64,000 nucleotides of DNA from JBBDMW01 sp040878005 (GTDB lineage Bacteria; Chloroflexota; Dehalococcoidia; Lucifugimonadales; Lucifugimonadaceae), in assembly GCA_040878005.1 (NCBI GenBank), contig JBBDMW010000036.1:1-64000 (forward strand), read 5' to 3'. Below, piece after piece: positions 24,588 to 33,351 of the stretch; the stretch's first letter is position 1, and the number at the start of each line of letters is the position of its first letter. The position numbers were made by a program, and so were the translations under genes. Below the pieces are notes generated by a model, which saw only the letters and a program-made list of their open reading frames with translations, did not search any database and had not been told where the DNA came from.

Positions 24588-25787
24588 TTACCAGCGTGGC
24601 CGGCTGGCTGGCCAGAGCGGATCAAGGGAGCGCACCATTTCAGCCCGGTCCTTGATCCCGCCGCTCTGGTATATCTCCGCGAACTCGTCCACCTTGTCCT
24701 GGTCCACTTCCACACCCAGTCCCGGCATTTCTGGAACCTCCATGAAGCCATCCTTGAACTGGAGCTTTCCGCCCTTGATGATGTCACCATCGGTGTCGGT
24801 CCACGGGTAATGGGAGTCAGCGCCATATGCCAGTTCAGGAGTTGCGGCATATGCGTGTAACATCGCCGCCTGGGATACGCCAAACGAGTTGTTGCTGTGC
24901 CCGGACAGTCCCCATCCGAGCACTCTGCAAAGCACACCGGTTTCCTTGTACGCAAGGATGCCGCCCCAGTGATGGTGATCGCCCAGGACCACATCAATGG
25001 CATACTTCTTCACGGCTGGCTTTACGTGCGAAAACGCAGACACGCACATGTTGGTCGACAACGGGATGGGTGTGTGATGCCGCAGCTCCGCCATCTGCTC
25101 CTGTGGGCCTACGGGATCTTCAAGATACTGCGGCTCATAAGGCTCAATGGCCTTCGCCACCCTGATGGCCGTGTCCACACTCCAGTTGGCATTCGGGTCG
25201 ATGCGAATTTCGTAACCTCCAGACTTGGGAAACCGTTGCCTCAGCAACCTGAAGGTTTCAATATCCACATCAGGATGAAAGAACCCGCCTTTGATCTTTA
25301 GCTCCCTGAAGCCGTACTTCTCGACGAATTCCTCAGCCTGTTTGACATACGCCTCAGGCGTCAGGGTATCGCCGGTGGCTACCTCTCCCCTGCCGTTCTC
25401 ATCCGCCAGCTTGTAGAACAGGTACGCCGCCCATTCGACGCGGTCCCGGGCGCGGCCGCCTATGTAGTCGCAAAGTGGCAGGTTGAACTTCTTCGCACCA
25501 GCATCCAGCATGGCTGTCTCAACTGTGGTCCATGCGTCTGGGCGTCCACCCTGGAACTGCAGCCTGGCCCTGGTGATGTTGAGCGCGTCGGCGCCGATGA
25601 GCCAGTCGAGATTGGATTCGACCACCTCCACATGGTCTCCGCCCGCTTCGCCCACGCCGGTGAATCCTTCATCAGTTTCCAGTTGCACAAGGGTCCGCAC
25701 GGCGTGCGTCTTATGTATCCCGGTGCTATTCAGGAGCGGCTGGTCTCGCAGGGCGAGTGCGGTGGCTTTGATTTTGGCGATTTTCAA
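24588..25787 (-). CDS. Enolase-superfamily glucarate-dehydratase-like enzyme
   Basis: 399-residue member of the mandelate racemase/glucarate dehydratase branch, abstracting the proton alpha to a carboxylate with Mg2+. The catalytic LKIKGG (KxK), IRIDPNANWS and YLEDPV are present. LSTNMCV has the Asn typical of glucarate dehydratases as third metal ligand, and VLGDHHHWGGI and SGHSNNSFGVS contain the Asp/His base region. A TTG start at 25787 is chosen because GGAG lies eight bases upstream and the sequence from there matches the family N-terminus. It is divergent from another enolase-superfamily gene at 26000. The exact sugar acid is unknown. Confidence 0.87.
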   Translation of the reverse strand: MKIAKIKATALALRDQPLLNSTGIHKTHAVRTLVQLETDEGFTGVGEAGGDHVEVVESNLDWLIGADALNITRARLQFQGGRPDAWTTVETAMLDAGAKKFNLPLCDYIGGRARDRVEWAAYLFYKLADENGRGEVATGDTLTPEAYVKQAEEFVEKYGFRELKIKGGFFHPDVDIETFRLLRQRFPKSGGYEIRIDPNANWSVDTAIRVAKAIEPYEPQYLEDPVGPQEQMAELRHHTPIPLSTNMCVSAFSHVKPAVKKYAIDVVLGDHHHWGGILAYKETGVLCRVLGWGLSGHSNNSFGVSQAAMLHAYAATPELAYGADSHYPWTDTDGDIIKGGKLQFKDGFMEVPEMPGLGVEVDQDKVDEFAEIYQSGGIKDRAEMVRSLDPLWPASRPRW

Positions 25788-25999
25788 GAAGATTGCTCCG
25801 TTGCGTTCAGCAGGATCAAGGTGCCAATGGGAATCCATGCGGACCTGCTAGCACGGGAGTGTAAACCAGTGCCAGGCCGTTGACACCATTCAGGCGGCGG
25901 CGTACTGTCCGCGCCGCTCGCCTTCTGTTGGAAACCATTTCACCGGGTACGTGTCATCCATGGCTGGGGCTCCTGGCCGATCCACCGAGGTTGGAAATT

Positions 26000-27145
26000 T
26001 TGCAGATTACAAACGTCGAAGTATTTCCTCTGACCAGCCAGAGGCCCACGCTCAAGGTTGGTCACCCAATTCACCCGAGTTGGTGGGGTTATGACCAGAC
26101 ACTGATCAGGGTGGACACAGACGGCGGACTGTCCGGATGGGGTTGCGCCGGCGTTCGCTGGGAGATGATAGACGCTGTAAAGAAAGTCTTATGGCCTCAT
26201 CTCATAGGTCAGGACGCGCTACAGCCTGAGCAGGTGACGGAGCGACTGCACCAGTGGACGTTCTGGTACGGACGTGGCGGAGACATCACCAGCTACATCG
26301 GGGCGCTCAACGTCGCCCTGTGGGACATCCTGGGCAAACACACCGGGCTGTCCATATCCCGGTTGTTCGGCGGCCGGTACGTGGAGAGGGTAAAGCCATA
26401 CGCCTCCATGCTGTTCTCCTGGCCGGTGGACGAAATGGTGCGAAACCTGGAGTCCGGGCTGGAGCAAAGGTTCAGGGCCTTCAAGCTGGGGTGGGGAACG
26501 TTTGGACGGTTGGATCTGAAGCGGGACGAAGAGCTTGTACGGACAGCCCGCAGGGCCATCGGCGACAATGCCGAATTGATGGTTGACCCCGGCGGCAGTG
26601 ATGTGTTCTGGCACGGCGATCTGAAGTGGGCAATGGAAGCGGCCCGCATGCTCAAAGACTATAACGTGACGTGGTTTGAAGAGCCGCTGCGAGCGGATGA
26701 CATAGAGGGATACAAACAACTCAGGGACGCGTCACCTGTACGAATAGCAACGGGAGAGGTGTTGCGCCGAAGAGAATCGTTCGAACCATGGATACGCGAG
26801 CGGGCCTGCGATATTCTCCAGCCCGACCTGACCATATGCGGCGGGCTTTCTGAGGCGCGCCGCGTTTGGCAGTCAGCTTACGATCGAAGCATCCAGGTAG
26901 TTATGCACGGCTGGAACACAGCGGTAGGGTCAGCCGCAGACCTTCAATTGTCGGCGTCCATGCCAAACGGCAAATACCTGGAGTACTGGCACCCGGCGCC
27001 ATATGTGAGCGGCATCCTCAAGGACCCGCTGCTGCTCGATGACGACGGAATGCTGCCAATTCCTGATGGCCCCGGGTTGGGCATAGAAATAGACGTTGAC
27101 GCACTAAAGGAACACGGGAGTGGCGCCGGCAACTACGGAGCGTAG
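26000..27145 (+). CDS. Enolase-superfamily enzyme with altered KxK motif
   Basis: 381-residue mandelate-racemase-type protein. The barrel shows FKLGWG where the family usually has KxK, LMVDPGGSD (first metal ligand Asp), WFEEPL (Glu), ATGEVL (Glu), LQPDLT (Asp) and MHGWNT (His of the His-Asp dyad). So the metal site and the dyad look intact but the second Lys is Gly, which limits the mechanism to the His side. The N-terminus is chosen at a TTG (26000) with GAGG nine bases upstream; the longer frame is not family-like. The creatininase-family gene follows by 44 bases and is probably co-transcribed. Confidence 0.85.
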   Translation: MQITNVEVFPLTSQRPTLKVGHPIHPSWWGYDQTLIRVDTDGGLSGWGCAGVRWEMIDAVKKVLWPHLIGQDALQPEQVTERLHQWTFWYGRGGDITSYIGALNVALWDILGKHTGLSISRLFGGRYVERVKPYASMLFSWPVDEMVRNLESGLEQRFRAFKLGWGTFGRLDLKRDEELVRTARRAIGDNAELMVDPGGSDVFWHGDLKWAMEAARMLKDYNVTWFEEPLRADDIEGYKQLRDASPVRIATGEVLRRRESFEPWIRERACDILQPDLTICGGLSEARRVWQSAYDRSIQVVMHGWNTAVGSAADLQLSASMPNGKYLEYWHPAPYVSGILKDPLLLDDDGMLPIPDGPGLGIEIDVDALKEHGSGAGNYGA

Positions 27146-27189
27146 TCCCACCTCGTTGAAGACACCGTTATTACATACCGAGGCAAGAG

Positions 27190-28032
27190 ATGACCAAGTA
27201 CCGCTATGAAGACCTGACGTGGCCGGAAGTCAATGAAGCCGTGGAGGCTGGAAAGATACCAATCCTGCCTGTCGGCACAATGGAGCAGCACGGCCCACAC
27301 CTTCCCATCAAGATGGACCGGTGGACTGCCACTGCAGTGGCTGACGAAGCAGCCAGGCAACGGCCCGACCGCCTGCTGACCATGCCACCGGTCGCTTACG
27401 GCTATACGACGCACGTTATGGACTTCCCCGGCTCCGTGACCATCCACCACGAGACGTTCATCCGATACGTTGTGGATATTCTGAAGAGCATGGCTTATCA
27501 CGGCTTCGGGAAGATACTGGTCATCAACGGCCACGGCTCCAATATGCCGCCCCTGGACCTTGCATGCCGGCGTGCCAACATTGAGACAGAAGCCGAGGTT
27601 GCGCTGACGTCCTGGTGGAACCTCACAACGGCGGATCCGGAGTTCAGCAAGAAGTGGCGCGAATCCCACTTCCCCGGAGGGTGTGCTCACGCCTGCGAGG
27701 CAGAAACGTCCTTCGGCCTGCACCTGGACGCCGACATCATCCAGATGGACAAGGCGAAGAACGAGGAGATCGATTTCCACAGCCAGGAGTCAAAGTACCG
27801 GTGGGTGGACCTCTGGGCAGCAGGGCCGGTTTCTCTTACGTCCCACACAAGTGAATACACGCAGAGCGGCACGTGCGGGGAGCCAGAACTTGCCACTCCT
27901 GAGAAGGGCAAGCTGCTTTTTGACGAGTCTGTGAAGAACCTGGTCGGGTTTGCTGATGAATGGGCGGCGGCACCGGCGCCATCGCGTACCGACCATCACG
28001 CTGTGCGACCGCTGTCCGACCTCCCCGGCTAG
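27190..28032 (+). CDS. Creatininase-family amidohydrolase
   Basis: 280-residue protein of the creatininase family, metal-dependent amidohydrolases acting on cyclic amides and formamides. It has LPVGTMEQHGPHLPIKMD (Glu, His and Asp metal ligands) near residue 28, YGYTTHVMDFPGSVTIHHET near 75, and VINGHGSN near 115 with the conserved His. CAHACEAETS near 165 replaces the usual GHAGExETS, keeping His and Glu. The size is normal. The gene follows an enolase-superfamily gene, a pairing that suggests a catabolic route, but the substrate is unknown. Confidence 0.88.
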   Translation: MTKYRYEDLTWPEVNEAVEAGKIPILPVGTMEQHGPHLPIKMDRWTATAVADEAARQRPDRLLTMPPVAYGYTTHVMDFPGSVTIHHETFIRYVVDILKSMAYHGFGKILVINGHGSNMPPLDLACRRANIETEAEVALTSWWNLTTADPEFSKKWRESHFPGGCAHACEAETSFGLHLDADIIQMDKAKNEEIDFHSQESKYRWVDLWAAGPVSLTSHTSEYTQSGTCGEPELATPEKGKLLFDESVKNLVGFADEWAAAPAPSRTDHHAVRPLSDLPG

Positions 28033-28311
28033 CGTTGGTCCGTCAGAACGGGAGGAGGACGCCAGCCATACCGTCATCACAGTTCGGCCTGTGTATCGCG
28101 CTGGTCACGGTGCAGTAACAGTACGCGCGAAAACCCTCCGGGGCATTCCCGCCCATGAAACCATTGGTGCGCGATGCGCGTAAGCACGTATCATTCGCTA
28201 CGGCGTCTTGGCTTGTATATTCGCTTGACTTGACTTCGGGGTTAAGGCAAAGTTACCCGTTAGCCAACTCAATAGGACAAGTCATGTTGCGTGACCACAC
28301 TGGAGGGATTA

Positions 28312-30096
28312 ATGCGCATGTATCGTTTGGATTTCAGGTTAACGGCGTCGCTGGTAGCGGCGTTGGTGTTGACCGTTGCCGTTGCGTGCGGCGGCGATGA
28401 CCCGACACCGACCACCGGACCGGGTGACCCGACCAGCACACCGGACAATGGTGGATCCGAGCCAACGGCCACGGCCACGCCGGAGCAATCAGATGATTTG
28501 CCCGCGCCCGGCTCGCCCGTGGGCACCGTAGCCATATCAGTTGCACGAGTGGCAGCCCACCCGGGCATCAACTCGGCCAACGGCGGTGAAGGCTCAGTAT
28601 GGTGGGGCGCTGGCGAAAGCCTCTTCACCACCAGTGAAGGGCCAGTGTTTGGAGAGCCCTGGCTTGCCCAGGAGTGGGAAATTGCCGAAGATCTCAGCAA
28701 GGTCACCATTCAGCTTCAGGAAGGCGTCCAGTTCCACGGTGACTGGGGCGAGATGACCGCAGAGGACGTGGCGTGGTCCATCAACGATGCCAATGCGGCC
28801 ATCAACCTGGACAGCATCCACGCCCAGGCGGGTGACCTGGCGGCTGTGTTCGGTGAATGGGTCGCCGTTGACGAATACACCGTCGACGCCCCCTTCACCA
28901 CATTCGACCCCAGGTGGCAAACAACCGCACTCAGCGATGGGTTCCAGCCCACCGGCATCTTCTCAAAGAGGGTGTTTGACGAGCAGGGCCGTGACTGGAT
29001 GCTCGAGAACACGATCATGACTGGTCCGTTCTCCGTCCAAGAATGGACTGACGGCGGCAGGGCTGTCCTTAATGCAGTGGATGACCACTGGCGCCAGACC
29101 CCGCAGATTGACACCATCATCTACGATCAGATTCCTGATGCCGCTATCAGGCTTGCTCGTATGAGGACAGGTGAGACCGACGCCGCTGCCATTGAGTTGA
29201 AGGACATACCGGGACTTCTTGAAGAAGGCTTCCTGTTGAGCGGCACTGGCAGTGGTTCAGAGTTGAACATCGCCTTCTCCGGCAACCTCTGGGAGACCCA
29301 CCACGCAGTTACTGGCGAGGAATTGGCCCGCCCCGGCCTGAACCCGGAGAGGCCGTGGATTGGCGATCCCGCCGATGAAGAATCCATGGAACGCGCCCGC
29401 AAGGTTCGCTGGGCACTGGCGATGGGCTACGACCGGGAAGAACTCAATGAAGTGCTGATAGCCGGCCAGGGCTGGCCGCACAGCATTGGCTACTTCAACC
29501 CGGAGATGCCTGAGTACCAGGACAAGTGGGATGTGCCGTACGACCCTGATGCCGCCCTGGAAATGCTTGCTGAGGCTGGCTATGAGGACGGTTTCGAGGT
29601 TGAAATATTTGGTCAGACCGACACCCTGATCCGGCTGGAAACGGCTGAAGCCGTTGCCGGCTTCTGGAGCCGTGATCTTGACCTGGACGTTAGCGTCAAT
29701 GCGTTTGAGTACAGGGTGTTCCGCCCGTCGATCGTTGACCGGTCAGCGGAGATCCCGTTCATGAACTCCTGTGACGACGGCCGCTACCCGCGACCGTGGG
29801 ACTGGCCTGTGGGACTGATTATCTCCAGCCTCTCACGAGGTGGATTCAGCTGTGCTCTCGAAGCGCCGACAATTGCGGAGAACTTCCTTGCATCGGCATC
29901 GGAGCCGGACCTCCAGGAGCGCATCCGGATAACGAATGAGACTGCCGACTACCTGCACCACCAGATGCTGTTGCCCGGCACGTTCACCATCCCGGTGATC
30001 CTGCCGTACAACCCGAACGCCATTGCAGAGTGGGACATGAGGCCCAGCCTTGGCGGACCGATCAGTTCCCCGGAAATGATCGTTCCAGCTCGGTAA
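28312..30096 (+). CDS. ABC transporter solute-binding lipoprotein, family 5
   Basis: 594-residue extracellular binding lipoprotein of the peptide/nickel/oligosaccharide (SBP_bac_5) class. The signal has a basic start, a hydrophobic core ASLVAALVLTVAVA and a Cys (VACGG) for lipid attachment. A Pro/Thr/Gly-rich linker of about 40 residues follows. The mature domain carries AEDVAWSINDA and MTGPFSVQEW, typical of the family. The start at 28312 (or ATG at 28318) has GGAGGG upstream. It is followed by a hairpin at 30128-30157 and two permease genes. Relatives import peptides or oligosaccharides; the ligand here is unknown. Confidence 0.9.
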   Translation: MRMYRLDFRLTASLVAALVLTVAVACGGDDPTPTTGPGDPTSTPDNGGSEPTATATPEQSDDLPAPGSPVGTVAISVARVAAHPGINSANGGEGSVWWGAGESLFTTSEGPVFGEPWLAQEWEIAEDLSKVTIQLQEGVQFHGDWGEMTAEDVAWSINDANAAINLDSIHAQAGDLAAVFGEWVAVDEYTVDAPFTTFDPRWQTTALSDGFQPTGIFSKRVFDEQGRDWMLENTIMTGPFSVQEWTDGGRAVLNAVDDHWRQTPQIDTIIYDQIPDAAIRLARMRTGETDAAAIELKDIPGLLEEGFLLSGTGSGSELNIAFSGNLWETHHAVTGEELARPGLNPERPWIGDPADEESMERARKVRWALAMGYDREELNEVLIAGQGWPHSIGYFNPEMPEYQDKWDVPYDPDAALEMLAEAGYEDGFEVEIFGQTDTLIRLETAEAVAGFWSRDLDLDVSVNAFEYRVFRPSIVDRSAEIPFMNSCDDGRYPRPWDWPVGLIISSLSRGGFSCALEAPTIAENFLASASEPDLQERIRITNETADYLHHQMLLPGTFTIPVILPYNPNAIAEWDMRPSLGGPISSPEMIVPAR

Positions 30097-30127
30097 AGCG
30101 CCCGGGAAGCAAGAACCGGAAATGAAA

Positions 30128-30157
30128 GTGGGGCCGTCCATTCGTGGGCGGCCCCAC
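30128..30157 (+). terminator. Hairpin between binding-protein and permease genes
   Basis: Perfect 9-base stem GTGGGGCCG/CGGCCCCAC (30128-30136, 30149-30157) with a 12-base loop, 31 bases after the binding-protein stop. There is no T-tract, so it may be a partial terminator or an RNA-stabilising 3' structure that lets the binding protein be made in excess. Confidence 0.6.
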
Positions 30158-30337
30158 GCACAAAACCAGCTTTCTAAGTTTGGCCGTAAGAGTTCATATA
30201 CCGTGTAAGAAGAAAACTCACGCATCAGACCCGTGTGAGCTCTATTCCGCTCTCCTATGACCACTGCCAGCGGTTTTCCTCTATTCTTATATTTCTGATC
30301 CCGTATCCATCTCAACCAGATTCATGCGAGAGGTACC

Positions 30338-31276
30338 GTGAAAAGTTTCCTGGCCCGCAGATTCATTTCGTCGGTGCTGTCCCTGGTCGGGGCCACATTC
30401 CTGGTGTTTGCCATATCACAGGCGGCTGAAGACCCGCTGAACCTGTACGCAAAGCCTGGCGGGTATGGCATGTCTCCTGAACAGAGGGAGGCGCTCAGGA
30501 TAAAGCTGGGCCTGGACAAGCATGTCACCATCCAGTATGCCCTCTGGCTTGGCCGTGCGATGAGAGGCGACCTGGGCAACTCTATCTTTGACGAGCTTCC
30601 TGTCAGGGACAAGATAGAAAACCGTATCGGCGCGACGTTGAAGCTCGGCGTTTTCTCATGGGCGTTTGCGACCATCCTGGGCATTCCCCTCGGGATCCTG
30701 TCCGCGGTCAAACGGGCCACTCTCATGGACTACTTCGGAAGAGGATTTGCCCTGTTCGGGTCTGCAATACCCAACTTCTGGCTGGCGATTGTCTTAATCC
30801 TCTTATTCTCGGTCCAACTGGGGTGGTTACCGAGTTCAACACTCGGCGACGGATTCATAAGCATTCCACACCTGATCCTGCCAGTATTCGTGTTGGGCAC
30901 AGCGACCGCTGCGGGTTACCTCCGCATTACCAGGTCCGCCATGCTGGAGATCCTAGACTCGGAGTTTGTGAAACTCGCCCGCGCCAAAGGGGTTAGCGAC
31001 ACTACCGTGGTGTGGAAGCATGCGTTCCGCAACGCCCTTATCCCGCCGCTGACTGTATCCGCTGTTCTGATGGCCAGCTTCATCACAGGCTCACTGATTA
31101 CCGAGTCTGTATTCGCCATTTCGGGGCTCGGGAGCCTGGCCATCCAGTCAGTCAACAATAATGACTTTCCGCTGCTCGCTGGCATCACCCTTGTGTTCAC
31201 GGCGGTGTGGGTGACGGTCAACTTCCTGTCTGATGTGGCTTACGTGATCGTCGACCCCAGGATTCGCCTGAGCTAA
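30338..31276 (+). CDS. ABC transporter permease, DppB type
   Basis: 312-residue inner-membrane permease of the peptide/nickel class with about six transmembrane helices. The long periplasmic loop after helix 1 is typical of DppB/OppB, and the cytoplasmic EAA-like loop near residues 205-225 reads EFVKLARAKGVSDTTVVWKH. The start has a plausible site (GAGAGG) upstream. It pairs with the DppC-type permease 16 bases downstream. Confidence 0.92.
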   Translation: MKSFLARRFISSVLSLVGATFLVFAISQAAEDPLNLYAKPGGYGMSPEQREALRIKLGLDKHVTIQYALWLGRAMRGDLGNSIFDELPVRDKIENRIGATLKLGVFSWAFATILGIPLGILSAVKRATLMDYFGRGFALFGSAIPNFWLAIVLILLFSVQLGWLPSSTLGDGFISIPHLILPVFVLGTATAAGYLRITRSAMLEILDSEFVKLARAKGVSDTTVVWKHAFRNALIPPLTVSAVLMASFITGSLITESVFAISGLGSLAIQSVNNNDFPLLAGITLVFTAVWVTVNFLSDVAYVIVDPRIRLS

Positions 31277-31292
31277 GGAGCAAAATCTAGCA

Positions 31293-32225
31293 ATGGCACA
31301 GCAGGCGACAGAGGTCTTTCGAACTCCATCTGAGAAGACAGGACCAGGAAACCCACTTACCCGTGGGTTTAACTTCCTCCGTCGATGGCCGGTGATCCCT
31401 GTATTCATACTGGCACTCTTGTTGTTTACTGGCGTCTTCGCCCCATGGATCGCCCCGCATGACCCAGACGTGGGTGCACAGCTTAGCGCACGGAATGCTG
31501 CGCCCATCTGGAACAGCCAGTGGTATGAAGATAACCCGAGGGTGACTGATCGATTCATCCTGGGAGCAGATCCACAGGGGCGTGATGTCCTATCGAGGAT
31601 CATTGATGGCGCTCGAATCTCCCTGATGGTAGTCCTGGTGTCTCTGGCTGCAGGAATGACCATCGGCACAGGTCTTGGCCTCCTGGCCGGATACTACGGC
31701 GGCATGATCGACGAGGTCATCTCCCGTGTCTGGGACATATGGGCGGCCATACCATTCCTGCTGATAGCGCTCATCATTGCAGCGGTGGTGGGCAATAGCA
31801 TTCCCATTGTGATGGGGCTGCTGGCCATGGTCTCCTGGAGTGCGTTCGTAAGGAACGTGCGTGCGGAGGTGCTGACTCTTAAAGAGCGCGACTATGTGGC
31901 ACAGGCAAAGATCACAGGCGCAAGCGCTGTACGCATCATGTGGGGGCACATCCTGCCCAACGTCATAAACACCGTAGTGGTGATAGCCACGCTTCGGGTG
32001 GGCGGGCTTATCCTGGCTGAGGCCTCGTTGAGTTTCCTGGGCGTCGGCATACCCCGCCCCCAGGCGACGTGGGGCAACATGGTGGCCGAGGGACGCGGAT
32101 ATCTGGACACGGCATGGTGGATATCGTTCTTCCCGGGCCTGGCAATCTTCCTGGTGGTTATGTCGCTGAACTTCCTTGGTGACTGGCTAAGGGACCGGTG
32201 GGACCCACGCCTGAGGCAGCTATAG
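31293..32225 (+). CDS. ABC transporter permease, DppC type
   Basis: 310-residue partner permease with an N-terminal helix (VIPVFILALLLFTGVFAPWIA), a periplasmic loop containing RFILGADPQGRDVLSRII (a DppC/OppC mark), five further helices and the EAA-like loop KERDYVAQAKITGASAVRIMW. The gene ends at a strong terminator. No ATPase genes (dppD/F type) follow in this window, so the ATP-binding subunits must be encoded elsewhere. Confidence 0.92.
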   Translation: MAQQATEVFRTPSEKTGPGNPLTRGFNFLRRWPVIPVFILALLLFTGVFAPWIAPHDPDVGAQLSARNAAPIWNSQWYEDNPRVTDRFILGADPQGRDVLSRIIDGARISLMVVLVSLAAGMTIGTGLGLLAGYYGGMIDEVISRVWDIWAAIPFLLIALIIAAVVGNSIPIVMGLLAMVSWSAFVRNVRAEVLTLKERDYVAQAKITGASAVRIMWGHILPNVINTVVVIATLRVGGLILAEASLSFLGVGIPRPQATWGNMVAEGRGYLDTAWWISFFPGLAIFLVVMSLNFLGDWLRDRWDPRLRQL

Positions 32226-32267
32226 GCTAATCGCCGGTGGTCGGAGCCTTCTAGTGGAATGCAGTAT

Positions 32268-32307
32268 GAAATGAAAGGGGCTCCCGAGCGGGAGCCCCTT
32301 TCATTTC
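32268..32307. terminator. Bidirectional rho-independent terminator
   Basis: A perfect 18-base stem (32268-32285 and 32290-32307) with a 4-base GAGC loop, GC-rich inside (GGGGCTCCC) and A/T-rich at the base (GAAATGAAA). It lies between the plus-strand permease gene and the minus-strand dehydrogenase gene and serves both. Confidence 0.88.
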
Positions 32308-32317
32308 ACCTGACCCC

Positions 32318-33286
32318 TCAGAACGTCAGACCAACCTTGACCACACCGTCGGTTCGACCCGTTGCCAGTTCGAACGCATCTCTTACCTGTTCAATAGACT
32401 TCGTATGCGTTAGCACCGGCGCAACGTCGATGTGACCTGACGTGATCCAGTCGACCGCCTGTTTGAAGCTCGTCAGGCCAGCCTCGTCCTGCGCTCCGAG
32501 CACTGTAAAAGCGTTCGCCCGCTTCTTGAAAAATGTCTCAAATCTGAATGGCACCGGCTCATCGCTTTCAGGCAGGCCGAACAACACTACATGCCCGTCC
32601 TGCCGTACCAGGTCAAATGCCTGGTTGAGTGTCGCCGTGCTGCCGACTGCCTCTATGACCACGTCCGCGCCATTGCCGTCCGTAAGGTCAAGCACAGCGT
32701 CCGTGGCGGCCTGTCCGACGACGTCGACTGACTCATCGGCCCCGTAACGGGTAGCAAGGTCACGCCGCGATTTCACCGGCTCAATGACAATTACCCGTCC
32801 CGCCCCCATGCGCTTGAGCATACAGTCCCAAAAAAGACCTGCCGACCCCTGCCCTACCACCACGCATGTCTGCCCTTCCACAGAAGGCAGTCGTTTAGCT
32901 GCGAAGATCACGGTGCCCAGTTGCTGAGCCATCAACAGGTGTTGGACAGGAGTGCCAGCAGGCAGTTTTAGCAGGTGCGGCTCATCCACCGCCTGGTATC
33001 CGGCGAAGCACATGGAACGCCAGATGTGTGGGACGGTCAGGACGAGATTGCCTTCAACAAACCGGTCGCTTTGTGACTCGACCACAGTGCCGACTGCCTC
33101 ATGACCGGGATGGCCGGCAGGTGCGGGCCAATTGGATATCGCCCAGCCGTAGCCCACCATGTGGAGGTCACTGCCACAAATGGAAGCCATTTCTGTCCGC
33201 ACCAACACGTCACCCGGAGATGTCATTGGCAGGGGCACTTCGACACAGCGCACATCCCCCTTTGCTACAGCCTGTGCGGCTGCCAT
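32318..33286 (-). CDS. Zinc-dependent MDR-family dehydrogenase
   Basis: 322-residue medium-chain dehydrogenase. The catalytic-zinc residues are in ICGSDLH and GHPGHEAVG; the four-Cys structural zinc loop of alcohol dehydrogenases is absent. The nucleotide site is VVVGQGSAGLFWDCMLKRMG. Sorbitol/threonine-dehydrogenase-like relatives oxidise polyols. The start is uncertain: the ATG at 33286 suits the fold, but the GGAGG that precedes it is 23 bases away; the longer frame overlaps the GH4 gene upstream. The two genes probably share an operon for a sugar or polyol. Confidence 0.85.
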   Translation of the reverse strand: MAAAQAVAKGDVRCVEVPLPMTSPGDVLVRTEMASICGSDLHMVGYGWAISNWPAPAGHPGHEAVGTVVESQSDRFVEGNLVLTVPHIWRSMCFAGYQAVDEPHLLKLPAGTPVQHLLMAQQLGTVIFAAKRLPSVEGQTCVVVGQGSAGLFWDCMLKRMGAGRVIVIEPVKSRRDLATRYGADESVDVVGQAATDAVLDLTDGNGADVVIEAVGSTATLNQAFDLVRQDGHVVLFGLPESDEPVPFRFETFFKKRANAFTVLGAQDEAGLTSFKQAVDWITSGHIDVAPVLTHTKSIEQVRDAFELATGRTDGVVKVGLTF

Positions 33287-33351
33287 GCTCTTGTCGGGGA
33301 TAACGGTTACCTCCAGCTTGTCGTTGCCTTTGCTGCCAGGTGCATCCAGCG

